Of a stretch of DNA of 64,000 nucleotides, positions 13,501 through 24,030 are shown piece by piece (within the stretch, counting starts at the first letter, position 1; every line of letters starts with the position of its first letter). The notes beneath the pieces were generated by a model. The model did not search any database. It was given only the letters and a program-made list of their open reading frames with translations, and was not told the origin of the DNA. A program made the translations under genes and the position numbers. The DNA lies in contig OZ038436.1 in assembly GCA_964036275.1 (NCBI GenBank), forward strand, positions 14,411,904 to 14,475,903, read 5' to 3'. The DNA comes from Litoditis marina (lineage: Eukaryota > Nematoda > Chromadorea > Rhabditida > Rhabditidae).

Positions 13501-16500
13501 CCATATTATGATGAATTAACGTATAAATGAATAATTGTAGAAGTCTTAGTTTTTGGAGAAAAAAATCTCCATTATAGTTTATATCGGCGCACATTGTGTT
13601 TCACGAGATGAAACCAAAAACAAGGAAATCAAAGTACAAACAGAGTGGGGTAGGGCGACATACGACGTATGGACCTGCTTTATAGTGCATGTCAAATTTA
13701 CAAAATAACCGCCTCATGTGAGACTCGAAGCAGACCCCAAAAGTTTGGGAGGCGCAGACGCTAACCACAATAACAACTAGGTTTTATCTATGTTGCGCAC
13801 AAATCGTATATATATGTTTTCACACAGCACAAAGTGAGATATACAGTACAGCCCTGCCTTTCTCTGAGCGACAACTATAGAAATAGCGGATCCTCTGAGA
13901 ATGAATGTGGTATAGAACGGAACAGAATGTTCATTGGCGATTGATCACGTGCCTTTTCACATAAAAGATTCAGGAAAGAAACTTCAGAAAATCTACGACA
14001 TCAAACTACAAATTCAGGTGAATGAGAACGACGTGGGCCAGCTGGCCGGTGGAGAGGCACTCGAGGTGGCACCCGGATGCTACATGGATCTAAGGGATCT
14101 CGACAAAGAGGTAGGTTTCACCCGAGTAATACAAATAGAAACATTATCGGTTGGATACGTGTTCGTTTTCTTGACTTTTCTGTGATTTTCTCTGGTGCGA
14201 CTTGTTTTAATTGCAAATTGACTGACAATGATTCAGTATGAAGTAAATAACGGAGTAAAGTGTACACTTTTAGGTGCAAGCTCGTGCACTCCGTCCGTAC
14301 CACGGCAAAAGTGACGATGATCTTTCGTTCCCAGCCAACGCTATAATTACCGTACTGCGAAAGGAGGAGGGCATTTGGAGAGGTATTGTAAACTGCTAGT
14401 AGAATTCATAGCATAGTCTAGATTAGATTAGTCTAGCTCACTATAAAAAGTATGAAATAACAAAGCATAGTAAGAAGAAGATACATTGCGATAATTTTCT
14501 GTTGGACTTGGATATTATAAGATACATCCGTTACATGGAGAACACGTAGAATGAAATATTTCGTGAGATCATGCCGAATAGTCTCTAATAGAAATGAAGA
14601 ACATAAATGATTTTTCCTGTGAAATATCGCGAAGAAACTGTGCGTTTGCTGAATAATCAAATGATTGCAGGTCGGTATGGTTCGGCCTCCGGTTGGTTCC
14701 CTTCATCGTATGTACAGGAATTGGTCCCCGAAAAGACCAACACCCAAGGAGGTCAGCTAGATACTTTCGAATCGAAAACTGATGTTCAAAAACTGCTGTT
14801 GTATAATTAACTGATTGTGGAATACAATTCAACAAACTATATTGTTAATATTAGAAAAGAATATGGAAAAGTTATTGAATTTTTATAGTTCAAGTTAATG
14901 AATTGGGAGTTCCAAGAACATGATACAATGAACGATAAACAAACAGTTATATACATGAAAGAACAGAACAGTATTTCTTATATAATTTTTTTCTATTTTG
15001 TCCTATCCCGCTGTGTTTTTAGTTTGATTCGGTTCCTTCCCGGTCGAAGTTCGTAAACTAGAACGGGTTTACAATTTGGTCACTCTCTATATTCGTTCAG
15101 AAACCAACTTCAACACCATCGAGTTGGCCGGTACTCTAATCGATAGAGCTACGGACGACGACCGACCCTACGTGGTCAGAATATCACAATCGGGGGCACA
15201 TTGGAACGGACAACAGTGGAATCTGGCTGTCAACTGTGGGTACAACTTCTGTAGATGTACACTTTTCACTGTTTTGATCTCTTTGAATGGTTGAGCTACA
15301 GTTAATCTATAGTTCATACCAACTACAGTAAGTATCTTCAGTAAAAAGTGAAGTTTCCAAACATTTTTCTTATTTTTTAGTACTGTATATTTCCATCTGA
15401 AACCGTCGGTAGAACATTTTTTGTATAATGTTAGTGTCTGCGTTTGAGTGAAAATGATTGTGATCGAAAATGTTACCTCTTTCCAAAACAAGCCTATATT
15501 GTTTTTGTTGTCCTATCCCGCCGTGTTTGTAGTTTGTAGTCGGATGCCGTTGCCTAACGTTTGCAAGTGATGGTGATCAAACTAAAATGTAGATTCGCTC
15601 GCTATAAACTATATAGCTCTTCTGTTCAGCCGTGGAAGAGGCAGATGACTGGCAGAACCAGCTGTTGGACCTTACTCGATCTGCCAACGACAAGCTGAGC
15701 TTCATTCGAACCAAGGAGAAAAGCGCCAGAATCGCCGCCGAACTGTCAAACCTGGTTGTAAGTGGATTCGTATAATTTTCTCTGTGTTATTTTGTATTGG
15801 TGGTAAGTTTTGTTTTTATGTCGCAGGTCATCGTATTGGTTTGTTCTCGTTTAATCTTTGGTTTTCATTCACATGAACAAAGCTGAAGGTAAACGCTAGC
15901 TTTCTAGCCTAAATTAATAATTCAACGCTTGTGTCAAGTTCAGAACCATATTAGACTGTCTTCTTCAGGTATATTGCCAAGCGGTTCCGTTCGATCCAGC
16001 CCATGTGAAGGAGGGATCTTTCTATGAGATGTGCTCGTTTGTGGAGAACAAGCTGAACAAACTGCTGGAAATGGTGAGTAATTTTCACAAAGTTGTAGGC
16101 TTTTTCATCCACACTGAGAATTCTTTACATGTGCCAAGTTCTTAGAATGACTATTTTCTGAAGCAAACATGAAATTTCCGAGAAATTTTTCTTTTACTCG
16201 TTGTATTAGAGGTAAAGAATTGCTGACTAAAAGTTCAAAGTTTAAAAAAACTCTATCATAGAGAAAACCGGCCGGTAAGTTCCTTGGCACGGTGCCAAAT
16301 TCTCAGTGAGAGGGGTGTAAACTATAGATTTCAGATTTGCAAGCCAGTTGGTTTCATCGAAATTATAAAACAGTGCCAAAATTTGTGCAGACACTAGTGC
16401 GAAAAGGATCTCAAGTATGCGAATAACCCTGCCGTTTTGTATTCAAATCTGCTTTCGACAAGTTTGTGCTGGTTAAAATGTTGAACGATCATGACTGGAG

Positions 16501-19500
16501 TTGAAACATTTGGGTAATTTCAAGTTCAAACGTATGGAAATTTGTTACATGGACCAAATGTTTCAGGGTCTGGTGCAGTTCAACATCAATCAGCTGTCGC
16601 GGGTCTACCCACACGGATCCCGAATCACTTCGGCCAACTACAGCCCGGTGCCAATGTGGAACGCCAGCTGTCATATGGTGAGTATAGGGAATGATTGTAG
16701 CTAAGTTTTAGTTGAAGCTCGACACAGGTCGAAATACAAACACAGTGGGTGAGGTAACGTACACCGTATGGGCTTGCTTTGGAAAGAGCCGATATGTACT
16801 TCTCACGAATACAGTGTTTCTCAATTTTAAATACTGTTTATGTTCTCATCAGCTCCGATTTCCTGAATTTGTTAACTTTTATAGAAAAAGTGTAAGAAAG
16901 ACAGAAGCGAGAAAAGAGAGTTGGGGATAAAAAGGAGAAATGAAGAGAGAGAGAGAGCGAGATAGGGAAAGAGAAATAGGAGAATAAGAGAAAGAGAGAG
17001 AGAGCGATGCCAAGAGGGAGAAATTATTTATCATCAAACGATTCAGGTTGCGCTCAACTACCAGACAGGTGACAAGCCAATGCAACTGAACCAAGGAAAG
17101 TTCCTGGGAAACGGTCAATGCGGTTATCTGTTGAAACCGGATTACATGCTGGATGAGAACTTCGACCCGAATCAGGGCACGAAGGTACGGATTACTGATG
17201 TTTGGTTTCAACTTTTCAAATTCCCCATTGAAAATAAGTACGGTTTACTAATGTTTTCTAGCTACCAAAAATATTAGTAGTTACTAAAAACATGATTTTT
17301 GAGTGATGAAAAATAATAGTGCTCATCTGCTACTACTAGTCTACTGTTACCGATAAGTTGGAATTTGTTCAGGTGACGATGTCGTGTCCGATCCAGATCT
17401 CCATCCAGATCATGGCTGGCCGACATCTGTCGCGGAAAGACAAGAACAAGGGAATATGTTCCCCGTTCGTTGAGGTGGAACTAGTCGGGCTGCCCTGTGA
17501 TGAACGATCCTTCAAAACCAGGACTATCGGTTAGTAATGGAACTATAAATTTCATTGTTATGTTCAGAAGAGTACACGAATCTTATTGCCTTTTTATGCT
17601 GCGACGAATCCTATTGCCTTTTTATGCTGTACACGTTTTGTCCACGTAAACTTATTATTGTTGCTCTTTGCTTGAGAGCCCCGGCGAGTCATTCGTTTTT
17701 AATCTACTCTACAATCAGAAAAGTTACATTTTTTCCCAACCTAACCACAGCAGAACCATTACATGCCCTTCAAGTAACATTCAGTGAATACGTTGCTATG
17801 ATGTTCTTGCGAAAATATTATCTGTAATATGTCCATCTCTATGTTTCCAGCGTCAAATGGTCTGAATCCAGTATGGAACCAGACAGTTCAGTTCGAGGTG
17901 TCCTGTCCAGAAGTGGCGCTTCTTCGGTTCTACGTCGAGGACGGGGATTTCGTCGGCCCCAAAACGGACCCCTTCATCGGACAGGCAGTCTTCCCACTCG
18001 ACGCCATTCGATGTGGTGAGTTGAATAACTAAAAAAGTACTTTTTTCGAAAAAGTTAAGGTTAATAAATAATGATAACGTCATGAAGTTTGAAGATGTTA
18101 TGTGCCAAACCAACGTTTTCACGATGGTGACTCTAAGAAACTTGAAATGTCTTCATGAGAAAATGTTGGATTTACTGAAATCTAAGTTAAACCACCTACC
18201 TAGTCACGTGAGGAATAGAAAATATTCATGGAGTAGTAGTCATGCACGGAGTTTCTCAGAAATGTACACGAAGGTGCAAGAGGAGAAGGCAAAATGCCAA
18301 TATTGCCCGTTTTTGTGTTTTTGTGATTGTTACTCATTTCTAGTACAATAATTTCTCTAGTGGAGTAAAACAAGTCGAACGACGTGTATAGATCGTACAG
18401 ATGAAAATCACGGCACCCAGATTGAGCAATGCGTTTTTCTTTTCTGGCAGTATGTTGGAGGGTTGTACCTCTATTGGGATGTGATTGCTAGAAAGTTCAC
18501 AAGGAAACGCAGGTCGGAAACTGGCACGGCATGTTCATGCATACGGCCCAACCTATAGTCGCCATTTTCCCCATAAAGACAGCAGAGGGTTCAATTGATT
18601 GAGCGATGCGGGGCGAGCGGTTGTTGATTATCTGCCAGCAGTTGAGAGAGTGTGTAGATCAATGATACGCAGACCAACTGGCCGCTAGCCAAACCCCGTC
18701 CCATACAAAATCGATGGTACGGTGTCCACAACGGTTTGACAAATCCTATACAACTTCTCAAATCACTGACAGTTGTTTCAAGGTTATCGATCAGTGCCGC
18801 TGAAGAACCAATTCAGCGAGGAATTGGAGTTATCCGCCCTGTTCGTTCACATTCAGATGAATACGCAGGAGAATGGAACCCTCATACGAACCGCCAGATC
18901 TGTTCTACAGGTACTTTTCGTCATTATAACGCTATCATGGAGTTACCCAACTGATAATTATACTAATGATAGTGTTATATTTACTTAAAACAAAAATATT
19001 TGTTGTCATTAAGACTTTTTGGATGTTATTATGTAAATATGTGCTCAGTGAAAGGTGCCACTCAAAATCGTTTCGACCCTGATTCAAGACGATTTTGGTG
19101 TTGTTCTCAGAGTGTTCTATAATACTAATGATTATTGCATTATCTGGTATCAAAGTGAAGGAACCAATTTGATCAGGGGTCACGTTCAAGTTTAATTCAT
19201 TGAATGATTTACCTTCGCAACGTTTTTTGAGTAGAACACCATTGTTCTCGTTTTCTTCATTGAAACGTTAGCTCAACAACATTGTTCTCAATTCTATTGG
19301 TTTTCTCCTCGATATAAGTTTGAAACTTGAGTTAAACTTGACTGATTTTCCTGAACACTTTGCAACAAAAAACTTGAGTTATATAAGCTTGACTGCGTTT
19401 CTTGAACACTTTGAAACAATGTGATGTGATCAAATAAATCTTGAAATCTAGAATAAACTGTTTTAGGCCAGCCGACTGGCACCTGTCCATCGAAAGGCTG

Positions 19501-20602
19501 CCGGCTCACTGGATTCAGGCAGCTCTGCCACGGCGCCACGGTTTGTTATTATTGTATTATTGATTTTTATTCAGATGCTCAATATTTATATACTATTGAA
19601 GTTTACAAACCCTTCAAGTAACATCCTCTTTATACCACAACACCTTCATTTCTAACCTAAAACTAATTAGAGCGATCCCCACTTATCGTAATAGTTGTAT
19701 AACCCGCTACGCCTGAAATCCTACCAGAACCTAGCTAACATGTCATATTACTCACTTACTATAAACTGAAAAAAAACACTAACAAAATTTAACCTTGAAA
19801 CTCCGGAAATCTTTTGTTTTTGCACATGTCACGTGACTGTGCCGATTGTAACATCTCATTCATACCCCGCATGAAAGACCATTGCAGCGAGATAGCCCCT
19901 CGACTACGGAGTATTGACGCAGACGCGAACTGCAGTGTAGACTCGATGAGTCCGACTCCCTCCACACCCTTTGTGAACGACAGAAAGAACTCCAGCTTCT
20001 TCTCACAGAACAGTCAAGAAAGCGCTGAGTAAGTGGACCAACTGGATCGCGATGAAGCATCAACATAAATTCAGTTCATTGTATGAATGTCGTGGTGGCA
20101 TTGAAATAATTTACCCTATCTAACATGTCACATTTTAGACAGGATATAACAATGAATTTTGCCAGTTCTTAAAACTAAAGCTTTCTACCACCTCTAGGAA
20201 ACATTCATTCAACTTTACCAGGAAACCCGGTTCCAGAGAACAACACGTGAAGCACGTGCCATGAAATGTTTCTAACTGTTACTGTAAGGTGGACTGTTTG
20301 TTCATATCTAACGTAATGTAATACCAGTATTTTGAAGACGTCAAATGCAGAAAAGCCTTTCCGGAAAATTTTACAACTGAAAAATCATAGCTTCAATTAT
20401 TTCTATATGGTCGCCTCTTTCTCTGATGACCTAGTGCCATTCTTTGAATGTAGATAAATAAATTAAGAGTAAATGAATAAAAGTGTATTTCAGTGGCGGC
20501 AGCCCTGTGAACAACGGGACTCCCACTGGATCCAAAAAGAAGAAGAAGTTCATCTCAAAGTTTTTCTCTTCGCACAAAAGCAAGGATAAGGAGCATTATT
20601 AA
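4506..20602 (+). CDS. plc-3: phospholipase C gamma (PLC-3 type)
   Basis: Phosphoinositide-specific PLC gamma splits PIP2 into IP3 and diacylglycerol downstream of tyrosine kinases. Exons: 4506-4625, 4972-5081, 5527-5711, 6317-6467, 6779-6923, 7141-7277, 7690-7753, 8014-8129, 8473-8558, 8852-8993, 9130-9235, 9574-9691, 10133-10206, 10446-10562, 11043-11126, 11443-11593, 11948-12098, 12541-12663, 12941-13085, 14018-14110, 14274-14382, 14671-14751, 15101-15235, 15630-15757, 15969-16073, 16567-16677, 17047-17184, 17373-17529, 17851-18015, 18783-18910, 19467-19540, 19888-20028, 20494-20602; frame is kept throughout (1332 aa). Domain order: PH (about 25-190), EF hands, X box ([10 protein letters not shown] with His/Asn near 341-342, CIELDCWDG with Glu371 and Asp373, His393), split PH, SH2 (about 568-685), SH2 (686-775), SH3 (778-865), second PH half, Y box (from about 992), C2, and a lysine-rich tail. 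This order is unique to PLC gamma. All catalytic residues are present. The acceptor at 18782 (TTTCAAG) is unusual; exon 31 is the least certain. Confidence 0.95.
5349..5470. repeat. family B element, copy in PLC intron 2
   Basis: The signature is GTAGTTTGATC ... GATCAAACTAC, 11-bp inverted core arms 45-80 bp apart, flanked by CCGCTGTGTTT and by a cue such as GGTGTAC. More than twenty such copies occur in this window, mostly in introns and gaps, which makes it the commonest repeat here. Not every copy is listed separately. Confidence 0.8.
5837..6159. mobile_element. long-armed fold-back element (family G) in PLC intron 3
   Basis: About 323 bp with near-complete inverted arms (about 5837-5963 and 6033-6159) beginning GGATGGTGGTAT and joined by a short loop. 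The arms carry AACCGTTTCGACCCTGATTC and CTCAGAGGGTTGGGTCATCA. Transcription would give a long hairpin. A partial relative lies at 19045-19120. Confidence 0.88.
6570..6690. repeat. family B element, copy in PLC intron 4
   Basis: A diverged core pair (TTGTAGTCTGATCTCGATAC ... GTCAAACTACAACTACAGC) is followed by the family tail GCTGGGCAACGTACATCGTC. Confidence 0.75.
7290..7415. repeat. family A MITE-like element, copy 2, in PLC intron 6
   Basis: Same terminal motifs and internal order as the copy at 3417. It begins about 12 nt after the splice donor at 7278. Confidence 0.82.
9958..10085. repeat. family B element, copy in PLC intron 12
   Basis: A core pair TTGTAGTTGGATCTCG ... GGGATCAAACTACACAATC is followed by the tail CACCGTGCATGCTTTCTTTG. 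Confidence 0.75.
10564..10760 (+). mobile_element. family D element with tRNA-like core, copy 1 (SINE-like)
   Basis: About 197 bp bounded by TATA. The head GGCGGGAGGGTACTGTATAT and the tail AATTTGGCACTCACTATA are shared with the other family members. The middle holds a pol III-type A box (TAGCGCAGTGG, about 10670) and B box (CAGGTTCGATTCCGG, about 10710). The element starts one base into the donor of PLC intron 14 (GTATAG). It is not a functional tRNA, because no cloverleaf closes. Confidence 0.8.
10892..11024. repeat. family A MITE-like element, copy 3, in PLC intron 14
   Basis: Reverse orientation relative to the copy at 3417, bounded by TATA. It ends 18 nt before the end of the intron. 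Intron 14 is therefore largely one D and one A element. Confidence 0.85.
13147..13384. mobile_element. family H MITE-like element in PLC intron 19
   Basis: Terminal inverted repeats are TATAGTTCTCGCCATTCCCA and TATAGTTCCAATCATTCCCA, each followed by CTGAGACCT and a TTGGCA or CGGCAA stretch. The TA boundary suggests a Tc1/mariner-type or similar TA-targeting mobiliser. Relatives lie at 16094-16326 and 33622-33856, with a fragment near 21898. Confidence 0.8.
13681..13879 (-). mobile_element. family D element, copy 2, in PLC intron 19
   Basis: Same shell as the copy at 10564 but inverted. The minus strand carries a different tRNA-like core, with a TGTGGTTAGCG A-box-like stretch and a decayed B box (GCTTCGAGTC). 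Confidence 0.75.
15509..15590. repeat. family B element, copy in PLC intron 23
   Basis: CCCGCCGTGTTTGTAGTTTG followed by GTGATCAAACTAAAATG. A further half copy lies at 15001-15050 in intron 22. Confidence 0.7.
16094..16326. repeat. family H MITE-like element, diverged copy in PLC intron 25
   Basis: The ends carry ACACTGAGAATTC and, inverted, TTCTCAGTGAGAGGGGTGTA before ACTATA, with TGTGCCAAGTTCTT mirrored by GGCACGGTGCCAAA inside. Confidence 0.65.
16905..17012. repeat. GA-rich microsatellite in PLC intron 26
   Basis: Runs of GAGA with interruptions, ending shortly before the acceptor of PLC exon 27. Confidence 0.85.
18554..18750. repeat. family C element, copy 1, in PLC intron 29
   Basis: 197 bp starting TATAGTCGCCATTTTCCC and ending ACAAATCCTATA. 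A second copy of the same length, differing at about a dozen positions, lies at 51841-52037. There are no clear terminal inverted repeats beyond TATA, so the element class is uncertain. It ends 32 nt before the odd TTTCAAG acceptor of PLC exon 30. Confidence 0.85.
19045..19120. repeat. partial family G element in PLC intron 30
   Basis: Shares CGTTTCGACCCTGATTCAAG and the following CTCAGAG stretch with the fold-back at 5837-6159, but lacks the opposite arm. Confidence 0.75.
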
Positions 20603-20906
20603 TTGGAAATATGAAATATCCAAGATAATTTCCATGAAAACAACTGGTCATATAACTTTCAAAACTACTAGAAAACCACAAAAACTGCCAGGAACATCAA
20701 GAGATTTCTCCATTTTACAATTTCGTGAGTATTCGGTGTATTTGTTGACAGCAGCTTGCCACATCTTTTTGCTCGGCATTACCTACATTCAATTGTCTCA
20801 GGAGAAATATGTTTTCTCATTCTATTGAGCTTTATATATTAAGTTATGCGTTGAAGGTGGGCAGAAGGGAATTCTTATTTCGAGTTCGCTTCTTTCGAAG
20901 CAAGCA

Positions 20907-21039
20907 TATACTAGAAGTCAATTGAATAGTCACGTAAAGTTAGCATTTAAATGAGTAATCGTGTACCTTGTCATTGCCGTTTCTGAGTTCTGCTGTGTTT
21001 AACGTGTTTCACGTGACTGTGCAAATGACTAACAGTATA
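20907..21039. repeat. family A MITE-like element, copy 4
   Basis: TATA-bounded, with arms TATACTAGAAGTCAATTGAA and, inverted, the TTAGTCA...GTGACTGT end. It is separated from the next D element by only seven bases. Confidence 0.85.
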
Positions 21040-21046
21040 TACGGAG

Positions 21047-21225
21047 TATAGTGCGTGCCAAATTTATAAAATAGCCGCCTCATGTGAGACTCGAACCGGG
21101 TTCAAAAGTTTTGGAGGCGTGAACGCTAACCACTATACCAATGAACGAATCTAATATATGTGTTCTTACACAGCGCAAAGTGAGATATACAGTACACCCT
21201 CGCCTTTCTGTAAGCGACGACTATA
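21047..21225 (-). mobile_element. family D element with tRNA-like core, copy 3
   Basis: The best-preserved minus-strand D copy. On the minus strand it carries an A box TGGTATAGTGGTTAGCG and a B box GGTTCGAGTCTC, within the shell shared with 10564-10760. These are internal pol III promoter motifs, as in tRNA-derived SINEs, but the TATA ends look like a DNA transposon. Confidence 0.82.
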
Positions 21226-21227
21226 TG

Positions 21228-21315
21228 TCGTTCTATCTCGCAGTGTTTGTAGTTTGATCCCGTTGCTTTTCGGTCGAAATTCGAAAATGGTGACGTGTAT
21301 TGAGATCAAACTACA
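21228..21315. repeat. family B element, well-preserved copy
   Basis: CAGTGTTTGTAGTTTGATCC ... TGAGATCAAACTACATTAG; close to a consensus for the family. Confidence 0.85.
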
Positions 21316-22421
21316 TTAGCGATATGGTCTCTCGATTTCAATTCTGCCAATCTCTATAACCGTTTCATAGGGGTCATTTCAATACACGTGCTAACCTATT
21401 TTCTAGGAAGATATATGCCAATATTAGTAGTGTCGATTTAGAATAACTATATTCTATTTGTGTACATTTGATCCGGTTATTTGTGGTAGTCAGTCAAGTA
21501 TTTGTGATAAATATGAATCAAGATTTTCTTCGTTATTATCGTGCCAAGATTATTAATGGCTTTTTTAGAGAGAACATAAGTATTCCAAGAACTTTTTCAT
21601 TTAATGAAACTGAACAACTGCTAACAGAGATTCACAGTTGTTTTAAAAACTCGAAAGTCGTACCAAAAATGGTCTGTGGCCGTATTTTGTAAGACTATTG
21701 TCAAGCAGGCTCAAGTAAGTAACTTTCAAGTAGCTTACTTGCGTGTAGCAAGTTTACCCGCGATGGTATTTTGTAAGGTTCAAGTAAGCTACTTGGAAAG
21801 TAGCCGGGTAAAGTGTCATTTGGAGTGTTCGTTGGATCATATTCACTAAATTTTCAGCATGATTTTTTGGAACAAATTCACTGAACTGAACTCACGCGGC
21901 CAAAGTCTCAGTGAGAATCACCGGAACTATATTAACACGTGTATTCATTGTACTAAACGTCACAAGTGCACATGAAAATAAAATAAAACAATATTTATGG
22001 ACGCGTACCCATAATAACATCTACAATAGAACATTACATGATCTAGAAAATAAATAAGAGCTTGGAGCTCTTTCATTTGAATGGGAGAATAACTAGAATT
22101 TCCAATTTATCTCAGCACAGTTGTCATGACCTCAACGAAACTTCTTACTCAATATGAAAGATGAATATAAGAGGCGTCCATTTAAATAGTTTTTCAAAAT
22201 TCAAATATTATGCAAATCTGGTCATTTTCTCATGGAGCATGTTTCCATTAAATTTTGCACAATTCTGACCACATCTTCGGTTTCTAGTCAGAAAACTTAC
22301 TGACAACTGTCAGAAGTGAAAACGGGCTTTTTGACGCCGGTCAATTAATATTCTGGTTTTTTTGCCATTCGTCAGTGAATTGCCTCGTTCATTCTGTGTA
22401 ATTCTGACCACTGTCAGAATG

Positions 22422-22487
22422 TTCGCGGGATCGAACCTGCGGGCGCAAGGGCAAAAGGCAGACACACTGCCACTGCGCTACCGGGCC
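22422..22487 (-). other. tRNA-like module, left arm of element F
   Basis: The minus strand shows an A box (TAGCGCAGTGGCAG) and a B box (GCAGGTTCGATCCC) at normal tRNA spacing. The acceptor and anticodon stems do not pair well, so it is called tRNA-like and not a tRNA gene. Confidence 0.65.
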
Positions 22488-22972
22488 AATAGTTAGGGCA
22501 TCGACTGTCGCGGATATAACATGCGCCAGCCAAATCGTACTGATCGCTCATATAACGAGACAGATTTAAATAATGAAAACTAATGAGAACGATGAATTAA
22601 ATAAGTAACCGGGTTTATTTGGTACCCTTACCAGTTTTCAGTAAACTAATCTTTAGGTTACCTCTGTAGGTAACCGCGTGGTAACCTGAAATGAGAAACC
22701 GGTTACCTGTTAGTTTTTCATTGTGGTTTTACCGTTTATTTGTACAGTAACCAAAGTAAAGTTTTAGGTTACCAACCGGTTACCTATGTGGTAACCTGAA
22801 ACATTACCAAAAACCGGTAAGGTTATCAAGAAACCCGGTCACTTATGAAATTGACCAATAAAAACGAAATGAACTTTTTAAATTCAATTTTCTCGACATT
22901 AAAAAGAAATCCAGATTAACTGTTGATCGCGCTCCCGGCATGACTTACAGAAACTCGCGCACATCCTTAGTA

Positions 22973-23043
22973 GCCGCTGTAGTGTAGTGGTTAGCGCTTG
23001 CGCTTTTGAACGGACGGGGTCAGGTTCGATTCCCGGCTGAGAC
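22973..23043 (+). other. tRNA-like module, right arm of element F
   Basis: The plus strand shows an A box (TAGTGTAGTGGTTAGCGC) and a B box (CAGGTTCGATTCCCGG). GCCG at the 5' end can pair with CGGC near the 3' end, but the T and anticodon arms are poor. Confidence 0.65.
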
Positions 23044-24030
23044 AGGTGGTTTGCAATTACAGTTTTGACAGTGGTCAGTTTCAGTATGCGAGTAACTGAC
23101 GAATGTCAAAAGTAATGTGTAAAATAATGACGTTTGTCAGACTTAAAAGAAAATAATTGACTCTCGTCATTTATTTGGACGATAAAGTCTGCGAAACGGA
23201 ACCAGAAACTGACCATATTCTAGGTTTCTCGGCAATAAATAAAAAATTGACCAGATTTGCATTATATTTGAATTTTGAAAAACTATTTAAATGGATGCCT
23301 CTTATATGCTTTACACACCTGTACTAAAATTCTTATTCGTTCAAAATTGAGAAAACGCTTACTTGCACAAAGAAAAGGTTTTTCAGCATTTAAACCAACA
23401 GTGCTTTCTCAATTCTTGCAGAAATTTCAAAAAATTCTAGTTTACTTCTGTGTTTTGATTACCCTTACCTTATCAAAATTTAATTTGTTACAGCTACAAC
23501 ATATGTGAATCATGTAAACCAGCACCGTACTCTGAAGATGTGATCTGTTTTGAAAGACTGCTGAGCAATACAACAGCACCATTCTACGGCGTTCAAAGGT
23601 GTATTTTGAGCATCCTGTTTCAGACATTTCAAACGCATTACTACCTTATTCTACCACTATATTATAGACCCTAGTGATGTCAATGCGAAAAAATAAGAAC
23701 TTCTCTACGTTTATGTTCTCTACAACTACAACTAGAGCACCGGTTCTGCAGGAAAAGATGAGTGTGAAAGAGATATTGGAAACCGTCTGACAACCGTAGC
23801 GAAGCACTTTAAATCCCGTTTTCTTTGCATCCATTCAGCTCAATAGAAGGCACTTCCGTAGGGTCACACGAGTAGTGCTTTCTGGAAACACGAAAATTGT
23901 CAATACAAAATGATTCGCAGAATGTTTTCACCACATACTAATAAATGAGAAAGCACAGATTGAATATCTCGCAAGATATCACAAAATATTTCCGTGTGTA
24001 TAGTTTTGATCTGTTCTGTTCTAACGATTT

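Larger units (their letters stand above)
22165..23307. mobile_element. 1.1 kb inverted-repeat element (F) with two opposed tRNA-like modules
   Basis: The outer arms match in inverted orientation: ATATAAGAGGCGTCCATTTA at the left against its near-complement ending at 23307, then TTTTTCAAAATTCAAATAT and GCAAATCTGGTCA. Further in, each arm has a TGACAGTGGTCAG motif next to a tRNA-like module (22422-22487 minus, 22973-23043 plus). The centre (22600-22860) is rich in GGTTACC/GGTAACC palindromes. No transposase frame is present. Confidence 0.82.
20603..24030. other. gene-free gap between the PLC and USP genes
   Basis: The two genes converge on this gap. It holds copies of families A, D and B in a row (20907-21315), an H fragment near 21898 and the element at 22165-23307. 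Short open frames at 21468-21692 and 23275-23508 show no known domain and no codon pattern like the neighbouring genes. Confidence 0.7.

Noticed and set aside
22973..23043. a functional tRNA gene
   Set aside because: A and B boxes are good, but anticodon and T stems do not close and the module lies in a transposon arm.
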